Below are positions 12,530 through 20,592 of a stretch of DNA of 37,399 nucleotides, piece after piece. The stretch comes from Lysobacteraceae bacterium (GTDB lineage Bacteria; Pseudomonadota; Gammaproteobacteria; Xanthomonadales; Rhodanobacteraceae): positions 1 to 37,399 of the forward strand of contig JAGWIC010000025.1 in assembly GCA_028866435.1 (NCBI GenBank), written 5' to 3'. The stretch's first letter is position 1. Each line of letters starts with the position of its first letter. The notes below the pieces were generated by a model. It was not told where the DNA came from. It ran no database searches and worked only from the letters and a program-made list of their open reading frames with translations. A program made the position numbers and the translations under genes.

Positions 12530-14377
12530 ATGAAAGAAAATGTTCCCGGGCGGCCCTCGCGCGCCGCCCTGCCCTTGTCGCCCTCTCTCCACGGCACCCT
12601 GGTCGCCGCGCGCATGCCGCATGTATTCCGGCCGCTCGACCGCCGGGTGCTCTGGGTCACCGCCATGGCACTGGGGCTGGGCCTGCTGGTCGGCCTGGTC
12701 GCGCGGCTCCTCACCGCCCTGATCGGCCTGATCACCAACCTCGCCTTCTACGGCCGCTGGAGCACCAGCTTCGCCAGCCCGGCCGGGAATCATCTCGGGC
12801 TCTGGGTGGTCCTCGTGCCGGTCGCCGGCGGCCTCGTCGTCGGCGTGATGGCGCGCTGGGGCTCGCGCGCCATCCGCGGCCACGGCATCCCGGAGGCGAT
12901 GGAACAGGTGCTGCTCAACGAGAGCCGCATTTCGCCGATGGTCACCTGGCTGAAGCCGCTGTCGTCCGCCATCGCCATCGGCTCGGGCGGGCCGTTCGGC
13001 GCGGAAGGCCCGATCATCGCGACCGGTGGCGCGCTGGGCTCGCTGATCGGCCAGCTGACGCACGTGACCGCCGACGAACGCAAGACCCTGCTGGCGGCCG
13101 GCGCCGCGGCCGGCATGGCGGCGGTGTTCGCCGCACCGGTATCGGCCGTGCTGCTGGCGATCGAACTGCTGCTGTTCGAGCGTCGCGCCCGTTCGCTGAT
13201 CCCGGTGGCGCTGGCGGCGGTGGTCGGCGCCGGAATGCACGTCGCGTTCGAAGGCGGCGCGCCGATGTTCCCGATGCCGGCGGTGGTCGCGCCCGGCATG
13301 GTGGCGCTGGCCAGCTACGCGCTGCTCGGCGCCCTGGTCGGCGTGGTGAGCGTAGGTGTCACCCGTCTCACCTACGCGATCGAGGACACTTTCGAGAAGC
13401 TGCCGATCCACTGGATGTGGTGGCCGGCACTGGGCGGCCTCGTGGTGGGCGTGGTCGGCTACCTGATGCCGCTGACGCTCGGCGTCGGCTACACCAACAT
13501 CACCGCCGTCGTCTCGGGCCGGATCGGCCTGGCCGGCCTGGTCGGCCTGTGCCTGCTGAAGCTGTTGTCCTGGTCGGTGGCGCTGGGCAGCGGCACCTCC
13601 GGCGGCACCCTGGCGCCGCTGTTCACCATCGGCGGTGCCCTGGGCGGCGCGCTGGGCATCGCGGCGGTGGCGCTGGCGCCATGGCTGCAGGTCGACCCGC
13701 GCCTGGCCGCGCTGGTCAGCATGGCGGCGATCTTCGCGGGCGCCTCGCGGGCCTTCCTGACCTCGGTGGTGTTTGCCTTCGAGACCACCCAGCAGCCGCA
13801 CGCGCTGCTGCCGCTGCTGGGCGCCTGCGCCGCGGCCTACCTGGTGTCGGGCCTGATGATGCGCAACACCATCATGACCGAGAAGATCGCCCGCCGCGGG
13901 GTGCGCGTGCCGTCCGAATACAGCGCCGATTATCTCGACCAGGTGCTGGTGCGCGACGCGTGCAGCCGCGACGTGGTCAGCCTGCCGGCCGGCCGGCGGA
14001 TCGCGGAGGTGCGTGAGTGGATGGCCACCGACCTGGCGCAGGCCAGGCACCAGGGCTTTCCGGTGCTGGACGAGAACGGCCGGCTGGCCGGCGTGGTGAC
14101 GCGCCGCGACCTGCTGGACGGCAAGGTCGCCGCCGATGCGCCGGTGGGATCGCTGCTCGCTCGCCCGCCGCTGGTCGTCGAAGAGGGCCATTCCCTGCGC
14201 GAGGCGGCCGACCACATGGTGGAATCGGATGTCGGCAGGCTGGTCGTCGTGAGTGCGGACGACGCCAGCCGCATCACCGGCATCATCACCCGCGGCGACC
14301 TGCTCGCCGCCCATGCGCAGCGCCTGCGCGAGGCACGCTGCGCCAGCAGGCATTTCGGCCGCAAGCCCGCGGCTTGA
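12530..14377 (+). CDS. ClC-family chloride channel/transporter with C-terminal CBS pair
   Basis: A 615-residue inner-membrane anion transporter of the ClC family with cytoplasmic CBS domains. Residues about 40-450 hold the ClC membrane core: GHGIPEAM (canonical GSGIP), GPFGAEGPII with the gating glutamate E159, and GSGTSGGTLAPLF (canonical GGxFxP). Residues about 475-595 form two CBS domains, which usually bind adenine nucleotides and gate transport. The ATG at 12530 has only a weak GGA upstream, and an in-frame ATG at 12614 (MPHVFRPLDRR) is a reasonable alternative because the first 28 residues look unstructured. Likely an H+/Cl- antiporter or channel. It has its own 239-bp upstream region and converges with the GH3 gene, 24 bp between stops, so it is probably not part of the sugar regulon. 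Confidence 0.92.
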   Translation: MKENVPGRPSRAALPLSPSLHGTLVAARMPHVFRPLDRRVLWVTAMALGLGLLVGLVARLLTALIGLITNLAFYGRWSTSFASPAGNHLGLWVVLVPVAGGLVVGVMARWGSRAIRGHGIPEAMEQVLLNESRISPMVTWLKPLSSAIAIGSGGPFGAEGPIIATGGALGSLIGQLTHVTADERKTLLAAGAAAGMAAVFAAPVSAVLLAIELLLFERRARSLIPVALAAVVGAGMHVAFEGGAPMFPMPAVVAPGMVALASYALLGALVGVVSVGVTRLTYAIEDTFEKLPIHWMWWPALGGLVVGVVGYLMPLTLGVGYTNITAVVSGRIGLAGLVGLCLLKLLSWSVALGSGTSGGTLAPLFTIGGALGGALGIAAVALAPWLQVDPRLAALVSMAAIFAGASRAFLTSVVFAFETTQQPHALLPLLGACAAAYLVSGLMMRNTIMTEKIARRGVRVPSEYSADYLDQVLVRDACSRDVVSLPAGRRIAEVREWMATDLAQARHQGFPVLDENGRLAGVVTRRDLLDGKVAADAPVGSLLARPPLVVEEGHSLREAADHMVESDVGRLVVVSADDASRITGIITRGDLLAAHAQRLREARCASRHFGRKPAA

Positions 14378-14401
14378 AACCGGCTTTCCCGGTGGCCGGC
14401 C

Positions 14402-16963
14402 TCAGTGCCCGGGGCAGGCCAGGGTGTCGTCCGCCACGGTGCCGAGCGCGACATCGGCAATCACCACGCGCTCGCCGGCCGAACTGGTCCAGCGGAACGG
14501 CGAGCGCAGCCGGCGCATGTCGGCACCGGCCGCACGCAGGCACTTCAGCGGAAGTCCCAGCCGCAGCCACTTGCCGCGTGGCAGCGCGGCGAGCTGCTTG
14601 CCGATCGGCACGCGGGCGCCGCAGCCCTTGCCGCAACCCGCGCCGATCAGGCTGCCGTGCGGCGACAGTGCGTCGATGCGCAGCGTGGTCACCAGCAACA
14701 CGTCGCCATTGGTTTCGCGGTCCAGGTCCAGCGGGACGGCCGTGCGCAGCGCCACGCTGGCCTCGCCGGCACCGGACCAGCTCAGGCTGCGCGCGTCCTC
14801 CTGCGCCTTGTAGTCGACCGCACCGACCTTGAGGCTGCCATCCGTGCTGGCGGCGGGTGTCGCGGTGACCGCGGCGGTCTGGCCATTGGCGCCGGTGATC
14901 TCCAGCGCAAACCCCGATGCCGGCTTGCCGTGGGCGAGATAGACGCCGGCCCGCGTGGCCCGCAGCACCATGCCGGCCACCTCGGGCAGCGGCGCGAGGT
15001 TCTGCGGGTGGGCGTAGGTCTGGCCATAGCCATAGGGAAACTGCGGGTGGTAATGCGGCTGGCCGAGATCGAGGGCGGTCTGCACCGCGGTGCGTGGCCA
15101 CGAATACGGCAGCCTGCCGCGAAAGTCGTGGTCGACGCGGCCGTCGCGGGTGCGCAGCAGCACGTCGGCGATGCCCTCGCCTTCGCTGCCCGGCAGCCAG
15201 GCCACCACGAAGGCGTTGGCGGCATTGATCTCGCGGTTCATCCATAGCGGGCGGCCGGTCAGGAACACCGCCACCACCGGCACGCCCTGCTTGCGCAGGC
15301 GCCGCAGCAGGTCGAGGTCGCGATCGTTGCCGGGCCGGTAGGCGAGATTGGGCAGGTCGCCCTGGAACTCCGCGTAGGGATCCTCGCCGAACACCACGAT
15401 CGCCGCATCGGGTTTGTGCGTGTAGCTGCCATCGACGGACAACTGCGCCGTGCCGCCGGCGGCCTTCACCTGCGCCGCGATGCCCGCCCAGATCGAGGTG
15501 GCGCCGGGGAAGTTCGCGTTGCTCAGGCCGGTGCCCTGCCAGGTCAGCGTCCAGCCGCCGTTCTGCTTGGAAATGTTGTCGGCGCCGTCGCCGGCCACCA
15601 GGATCCGCCGGCGCGGGTCGAGCGGCAGTAGGCCATCCTGGTTTTTCAGCAGCACCAGCGATTCGCGCACCGCGCGCCGGGCCAGCGCGCGATGCGCGGG
15701 ATTGCCGATGACGGCGGCCGATGACCGGGCCAACGGGTTGTCGCCGGGCAGCCCGGGCCGGAACAGGCCCAGCCGCATCTTCACCCGCAGGATGCGGGTT
15801 ACCGCGTCGTCGACGCGGCTCATCGGGATCAGCCCGGACTTCACCTCGGCCAGGGTGTGCTGGTACAGCCCCTTCCAGGAATCCGGCGCCTCCAGCATGT
15901 CCAGCCCGGCGTTGTAGGCCGCGGCGCAATCCTCGTTGCTGCAACCTGGCACCTGGCCGTGCGCGTTCCAGTCGCCGAGCACGATGCCGTCGAAACCCAT
16001 GCGGTCCTTGAGCACGTCGGTGATCAGGCCCTTGTTGCCGGCCATCTTCACGCCGTTCCAGCTGGAGAACGACACCATCACCACCTGCACGCCGGCCTCG
16101 ATCGCCGGCGGGTAGCCGGCCGCATGCACGTCGCGCAACACCTTCTCGCTGACCTCGGTGTCGCCCTGGTCCTTGCCGTCATGGGTGCCGCCGTCGCCGA
16201 CGAAATGCTTGGCGGTGGCGATCACGTGGCTGGCATCGAGGAACTGCGGTGTACCGACCGCGCCCTCCAGCCCAGCGACGATCTGCCCCGCATAGGCGGC
16301 AACCAGCTTCGGGTTTTCCGAATAGCCTTCGTAGGAACGGCCCCAGCGCCGGTCCTGCGGCACCGTGAGCGTGGGCGCGAAGGTCCAGTTGATGCCGCTG
16401 GCTCGCAGCTCCTGTGCCGTCACCGCGCCGATCTGCCGGATCAGCGACGGGTCGCGGGTGGCGCCCAGACCCACGTTCTGCGGAAACAGCGTGCTGCCGA
16501 CCAGGTTGTTGTGGCCATGCACCGCGTCGATGCCGAACATCACCGGGACGATGGGCGTCCCGGCGGGCTGGTCGATCGAGGCGCGGTAGTAGGCATCGGC
16601 AAGCTTCTTCCACTGCGTGGCCGTGCCGTACTGGCCGCCGTCGGGGCCGGAATTGCCACCGGCCAGGATCGAGCCGAGCCGATAGCGGCGCACCTCGGCC
16701 GGGGTCACGTACTTGATGTCGGCCTGGATCATCTGGCCCACCTTGGCCTCCACCGACATCCGCGCCAGCAACGCCCGCACCCGCCTTTCGAGCGCCGGAT
16801 CCGGCGGCAGCGGCGATCGCAGCCGGGGCCAGAGCTGCGGATGCACGGTGGCCGACCCGGCGGCGGCGAACGACGGCGCGGCGGCAAGCAACAGCGTGCC
16901 GGCCAACGACACGAGCGGGAGAAGGCGCTTCAGACCCAGGGTCTGGTGAGAGGACGGCGGCAC
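14402..16963 (-). CDS. Secreted GH3 beta-glucosidase / exo-beta-glucan glucohydrolase
   Basis: An 853-residue glycoside hydrolase of family 3 that releases glucose from the non-reducing end of beta-glucans or cello-oligosaccharides. I chose the GTG at 16963: GGAG stands 7 nt upstream, and the N-terminus then gives a signal peptide (KRLL, hydrophobic core, cleavage near PSFAAA, residue 33-35). The (beta/alpha)8 domain (about 50-390) contains AKHFVGDGG and VLGDWNAH with nucleophile D331. The alpha/beta sandwich domain (about 410-620) contains GSEGEG and LPYSWPR. A C-terminal jelly-roll domain of about 170 residues follows, as in ExoP-type exo-1,3/1,4-beta-glucanases. It carries four or more cysteines (CGKGC, KCL, LACPGH), suggesting disulfides and a periplasmic or outer-surface location. 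A LacI-type operator lies 57 bp upstream, and a LacI gene ends 122 bp upstream on the same strand. Confidence 0.93.
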   Translation of the reverse strand: MPPSSHQTLGLKRLLPLVSLAGTLLLAAAPSFAAAGSATVHPQLWPRLRSPLPPDPALERRVRALLARMSVEAKVGQMIQADIKYVTPAEVRRYRLGSILAGGNSGPDGGQYGTATQWKKLADAYYRASIDQPAGTPIVPVMFGIDAVHGHNNLVGSTLFPQNVGLGATRDPSLIRQIGAVTAQELRASGINWTFAPTLTVPQDRRWGRSYEGYSENPKLVAAYAGQIVAGLEGAVGTPQFLDASHVIATAKHFVGDGGTHDGKDQGDTEVSEKVLRDVHAAGYPPAIEAGVQVVMVSFSSWNGVKMAGNKGLITDVLKDRMGFDGIVLGDWNAHGQVPGCSNEDCAAAYNAGLDMLEAPDSWKGLYQHTLAEVKSGLIPMSRVDDAVTRILRVKMRLGLFRPGLPGDNPLARSSAAVIGNPAHRALARRAVRESLVLLKNQDGLLPLDPRRRILVAGDGADNISKQNGGWTLTWQGTGLSNANFPGATSIWAGIAAQVKAAGGTAQLSVDGSYTHKPDAAIVVFGEDPYAEFQGDLPNLAYRPGNDRDLDLLRRLRKQGVPVVAVFLTGRPLWMNREINAANAFVVAWLPGSEGEGIADVLLRTRDGRVDHDFRGRLPYSWPRTAVQTALDLGQPHYHPQFPYGYGQTYAHPQNLAPLPEVAGMVLRATRAGVYLAHGKPASGFALEITGANGQTAAVTATPAASTDGSLKVGAVDYKAQEDARSLSWSGAGEASVALRTAVPLDLDRETNGDVLLVTTLRIDALSPHGSLIGAGCGKGCGARVPIGKQLAALPRGKWLRLGLPLKCLRAAGADMRRLRSPFRWTSSAGERVVIADVALGTVADDTLACPGH

Positions 16964-17019
16964 GTGGTCACTCCAGGCTGGCACGCAGGCATTGCGCGGA
17001 AGCCGCAGAGTGACACAGA

Positions 17020-17033
17020 TGACAGCGCTGTCA
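17020..17033. promoter_or_regulatory. LacI-type operator, palindrome TGACAGCGCTGTCA (copy 2)
   Basis: A perfect 14-bp match to the site in front of the TonB-dependent receptor. It sits 57 bp before the GTG of the GH3 gene and 52 bp after the stop of the LacI gene, so it should act on the GH3 promoter. Confidence 0.85.
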
Positions 17034-17084
17034 ATGCGCAAGGCAACATGACTGCCCGGCGTATGCCGCGGCAAGCACGCCGAT

Positions 17085-18098
17085 TCAGGCGACGGGAGCG
17101 GTGGAGTCGCGCACTTCCAGCGAAAACGGCATCTGCATCATCTGCGCGTCGCCGCGGCCGCGCAGGACCTCCAGCAACTGCAGCGCAGCCATCCGGCCCA
17201 TCTCGCGACTGGGCTGGCGGATGGTGGTGAGCGCCGGCCACAACTGGCTGGCCAGCGGGATGTCGTCGAAGCCGCCTACCGAAAGGTCCTGCGGCACCCG
17301 CAGCCCCGCCTCGTGGGCCGCCCACATCACGCCGCTGGCCATGTCGTCGTTGGCGGCGAACACCGCCGTGGGCCGCTGCTTCAGCGCGAACAGCTGGCGC
17401 GCCGCGGCGACGCCGGAGGCGAAGGTAAAAGCCCCCTGCACCACCAGTGCCGGGTCCTCGGCCAGCCCGGCCGCCGCCATCGCCTCGCGATAGCCGGCCA
17501 GCCGCCAGCCACTGGCACCGTGGTCGCTGATGCCCGATACGTGGGCAATCCGTCGATGGCCCAGCGCCAGCAGATGCTCGACCATGGTGCGCGAGGCGAG
17601 CTGTTCGTCCATGTGCACGCCGATATTGTCGGCGCGCGACATCGGCGACACGCTGGCATAGGGAATGCCGCGTTCGCGCAGCCGTTTCAGCAGCGGCGCG
17701 TAGTCGGTGATCGGCGGCGTCAGCACGACGCCGTCCGGATGGTGGTCGGCGATCAGGGCATCGAGCCGGCGCACGAAATCGTCCCCGCGCATGCGCAGCG
17801 GACGCATCATCATGCTGTAGCGATGCGAGTCGCAGGCTTCGAGCACGCCGTCCTGGATCTCGGCCAGGTAGGTCGAGGCCGGGTTGTCGTTGTTGTCGTA
17901 GAGCATCGCCACCAGGAATGAACGGTTGCCCGCCAGGCTGCGCGCCGAAGGCAACGGGCGGTAGTCCATCGCCTCCATCGCCGCGCGCACGCGCTGGCGC
18001 GTGGCGTCGCTTACGTTGGCCTCGTCGTTCAGCACGCGGGACACCGTCTTGGGCGATACGCTCGCCGCGCGCGCCACATCTTCGAGGCGTACCCGCAT
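17085..18098 (-). CDS. LacI-family transcriptional regulator (first)
   Basis: A 337-residue sugar-responsive repressor of the LacI/GalR family. The ATG at 18098 is chosen because GGAG lies 6 nt upstream and the helix-turn-helix then starts at once (MRVRLEDVARAASVSPKTVS). An upstream GTG at 18119 would add seven unlikely residues. The hinge helix (RPLPSARSLAGN) leads into a periplasmic-binding-protein-like domain (about 60-330) with GFDDIPLA near its end. At the two recognition-helix positions that set operator choice in LacI (Y17, Q18) this protein has P-K. It lies directly upstream of the GH3 gene on the same strand and is the best candidate to bind TGACAGCGCTGTCA (inference from position). 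The other operator type, TGAATACGTATGCA, lies 116 bp upstream of its own start, so it may be controlled by the second LacI protein. Confidence 0.93.
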   Translation of the reverse strand: MRVRLEDVARAASVSPKTVSRVLNDEANVSDATRQRVRAAMEAMDYRPLPSARSLAGNRSFLVAMLYDNNDNPASTYLAEIQDGVLEACDSHRYSMMMRPLRMRGDDFVRRLDALIADHHPDGVVLTPPITDYAPLLKRLRERGIPYASVSPMSRADNIGVHMDEQLASRTMVEHLLALGHRRIAHVSGISDHGASGWRLAGYREAMAAAGLAEDPALVVQGAFTFASGVAAARQLFALKQRPTAVFAANDDMASGVMWAAHEAGLRVPQDLSVGGFDDIPLASQLWPALTTIRQPSREMGRMAALQLLEVLRGRGDAQMMQMPFSLEVRDSTAPVA

Positions 18099-18402
18099 GG
18101 TTGCTCCGGCTGTCGTCACTTGCTCGATCCACTATGCCGTTATCGGCAACCGCATTACAAGAACTGTCGTGCGCAGGCATGTGGCCACATCCGGCGGCAA
18201 CGCCATCCATCCATGAATACGTATGCATCTGCTGGTCGTCGCATGACGACGCTGCCTACCATGCAAGGCTGGCGAACACTCGGCCCGCCGCACGATGCTG
18301 CAGTCGCAACATGCAGCGCGGCAGCCGCCATGACATAACTGACGAACGGACAACCCACGCGATGACCAGCATGCCCCGAACCCGACCACACGCGCCTACC
18401 CC
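18099..18402. promoter_or_regulatory. Divergent intergenic region between LacI and the glycosidase operon
   Basis: 304 bp without a convincing gene. It is AT-richer than its surroundings and holds the TGAATACGTATGCA palindrome (18214-18227). I see no confident -35/-10 pair and no terminator. It must carry promoters for the LacI gene (leftward) and for the glycosidase-transporter operon (rightward). Confidence 0.6.
18214..18227. promoter_or_regulatory. Second operator type, TGAATACGTATGCA (copy 1)
   Basis: A 14-bp near-palindrome (one mismatched pair) centred on ACGT, with the LacI-like central CpG. It is 175 bp before the glycosidase start and 115 bp before the first LacI gene start. The same 15 bases (with a following T) occur upstream of the sugar porter at 24786. 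Confidence 0.7.
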
Positions 18403-20592
18403 ATGCTGAGCCTGATCCTGGCCGCGGCACTCGCCGCCGAACCCGCCGCCACGGCGTGGCAGGACGGCCTCGACTGGCACGGCGTGCATGTCGGCATGCA
18501 GCGCGACGCCGGCGATGCCTACACTCTGGCATGGCCGTTCGGCCAACGCGAGATACCCGCGCCTGCCCTGCAGGTGGATACAGCCAGCATGCTGTTCGAC
18601 GGCCTCTACGCGATGGCGCAGGACGACCTGAAGCTGGACTCGGTCGGCGCGATCCGCGACGGCGCGTTCGACCATGGCCAGCCGATTCCCTGCCACTGCT
18701 TCGAGACCGGCCTGAAGTGGCCCTATGTGTGGACGCGCGACCTGTCCTATTCGATCGACCTGGGCCTGTGGCGCTTCGACGCGGCACGCGCCCGCAACGG
18801 GCTGGAATTCAAGCTGTCCGACGTGCGCGTGCCGTCGGCGACGCAGGGCCTGTACGTGATGCAGGACACCGGCTCGGGCGGCAGCTGGCCGATCAGCACC
18901 GACCGCGTGGTGTGGTTCCTCGGCGCGCAACACCTGCTGGGCGACCAGGCGTTCGCGGGCAAGGTCTACACCGCGCTGCGCGACACCCTGGCGCAGGACC
19001 GGCAGTACGCCTTCGACGCCACATTCGGCCTGTATCGCGGCGAGACCTCGTTCATGGACTGGCGCCAGCAGAGCTACCCGGCCTGGACCGCCGACAACGT
19101 CACCTTCATCGCCCAGTCGTACGCGCTGTCCACCAACGTGCTGCACTACCAGGCGCTGCGGCTGGCCGCGACCCTGGCCGATGCGCGGCACGACGCGCCG
19201 GCCGCCGCCGCTTACCGCGACCAGGCCGCCGCGCTGAAGACGGCGATCAACGCGCACTTCTGGCGCGCCGACCGCGGCATGTACATGAGCTACATCGGCG
19301 GCGACGGCATGCCGGTGGACAGCTACGACCTGCTCGGCATCTCGCTGGCGATCACCAGCGGCGTGGCCGACGGCGCGCGGGCGCGGCAGGCACTGGCGAA
19401 CTACCCGACCTGGCCGGCCGGCAGCCCGGTGATGTGGCCCGAGCGCGTCGACCAGCCGATCTACCACAACCGCGCGATCTGGCCGTTCGTCAGCGCCTAT
19501 GCGCTGCGCGCCGCGCGCGCGGTGGACGACCCGGCGCGGATCGCGCACGAGATCCGTTCGGTGATGCGCGGCGCCGCGCTGTACGGCTCCAACCTGGAGA
19601 ACTACGAGCTGCTGACCCAGGGCCAGCACGTGGACGAGGGCGAACTCAGCGGCCCGGTGGTCAACTCGCCGCGCCAGCTGTGGTCGGTGGCGGCCTACCT
19701 CGACGTGGTGACCGAAGGCGTGTTCGGGCTCGACGAGGACGGCCGCGTGCAACCGAAGCTGCCGACCTCGCTGGTGCCGATGCTGTTCGGCTCGCGCACC
19801 TCGATCACGCTGAACCTGCCCGATCGCCGCATCACCCTGGAACTGCCGAAGCGGCGCACGGGCAACCTGCTGGTCGCCGATCGCATCCGCACCCGCGGCA
19901 CCGCCACCACGGTGACGCTGAAGTCGATCCAGGTCGACGCCGCGCCGCTGCGCACCGGCGCGCCGCTGTATGCGCCGACCGCACCGGCCGCGCCGACGCT
20001 GACCGCCGCGGGCGACCACTGGCAGGTCGCCGGCGAGGGCCGGCTGCAGCTTTACGTCGACGGCCGGCGCGCGGGCGCGATCGACGGCCACGGCACGCTG
20101 CCGCGCAGCGGCGCGCTGACCTGCGTCAGCGCCACCCGGGTGGATGCCCACGGGCTGGAGTCCCTGCCCAGCCCGGCGACCTGCGCCGGCGACATCGCCA
20201 GCGTCGCCGGCTCCTGGCCACGGCAATGGACCGCGCCGGCCAGCGGCCGCTATCGGGTCTGGCTGGATTACCGCAACCCGCACGGCCCGATCAGCACCGG
20301 CGTGACCGCCGCGGTGAAGATGCTGCTGGTCCGTTGCGGCGACGCCGGCGTGCAACGGGTGCCGCTGGTGATGCCGCACAGCACCGGCACGCAGCGCTCC
20401 ACCTACGGCGCGTTCGATGCGTCGGCGCACGCGGCCTGCCGGTTCGCCCTGGCAGACGGCTTCAACATGAGTTACCTGCAGCACTTCGCGCACTATACCG
20501 GCGGTGCCGGCGGCATCGACGGCCCCTTGAACGACGCCGGCATCGACGCCCTGCGGATCGCCCCGCTGGCCAGGGGAAACACCACACCATGA
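18403..20592 (+). CDS. Six-hairpin (alpha/alpha)6 glycosidase, unclassified, probably secreted
   Basis: A 729-residue protein that looks like an (alpha/alpha)6-barrel glycosidase related to the debranching-enzyme/GH63/GH15 group, but I cannot place it in a named family. The N-terminus MLSLILAAALAAEPAA is a short hydrophobic leader without a positive n-region; the frame closes at 18340 and holds no better start. The barrel (about 50-460) contains WPYVWTRDLSYS, MDWRQQSYPAWTADN and GQHVDEGELSGP, whose acidic residues are good candidates for catalysis. Residues about 460-560 form a beta-rich segment, and about 560-729 a C-terminal beta-sandwich with paired cysteines, possibly carbohydrate-binding. 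The stop overlaps the next ATG (ATGA), so it is translationally coupled to an SLC45-type transporter. That pairing suggests an alpha-glucoside such as maltose or a branched oligosaccharide (inference). Confidence 0.75.
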   Translation: MLSLILAAALAAEPAATAWQDGLDWHGVHVGMQRDAGDAYTLAWPFGQREIPAPALQVDTASMLFDGLYAMAQDDLKLDSVGAIRDGAFDHGQPIPCHCFETGLKWPYVWTRDLSYSIDLGLWRFDAARARNGLEFKLSDVRVPSATQGLYVMQDTGSGGSWPISTDRVVWFLGAQHLLGDQAFAGKVYTALRDTLAQDRQYAFDATFGLYRGETSFMDWRQQSYPAWTADNVTFIAQSYALSTNVLHYQALRLAATLADARHDAPAAAAYRDQAAALKTAINAHFWRADRGMYMSYIGGDGMPVDSYDLLGISLAITSGVADGARARQALANYPTWPAGSPVMWPERVDQPIYHNRAIWPFVSAYALRAARAVDDPARIAHEIRSVMRGAALYGSNLENYELLTQGQHVDEGELSGPVVNSPRQLWSVAAYLDVVTEGVFGLDEDGRVQPKLPTSLVPMLFGSRTSITLNLPDRRITLELPKRRTGNLLVADRIRTRGTATTVTLKSIQVDAAPLRTGAPLYAPTAPAAPTLTAAGDHWQVAGEGRLQLYVDGRRAGAIDGHGTLPRSGALTCVSATRVDAHGLESLPSPATCAGDIASVAGSWPRQWTAPASGRYRVWLDYRNPHGPISTGVTAAVKMLLVRCGDAGVQRVPLVMPHSTGTQRSTYGAFDASAHAACRFALADGFNMSYLQHFAHYTGGAGGIDGPLNDAGIDALRIAPLARGNTTP

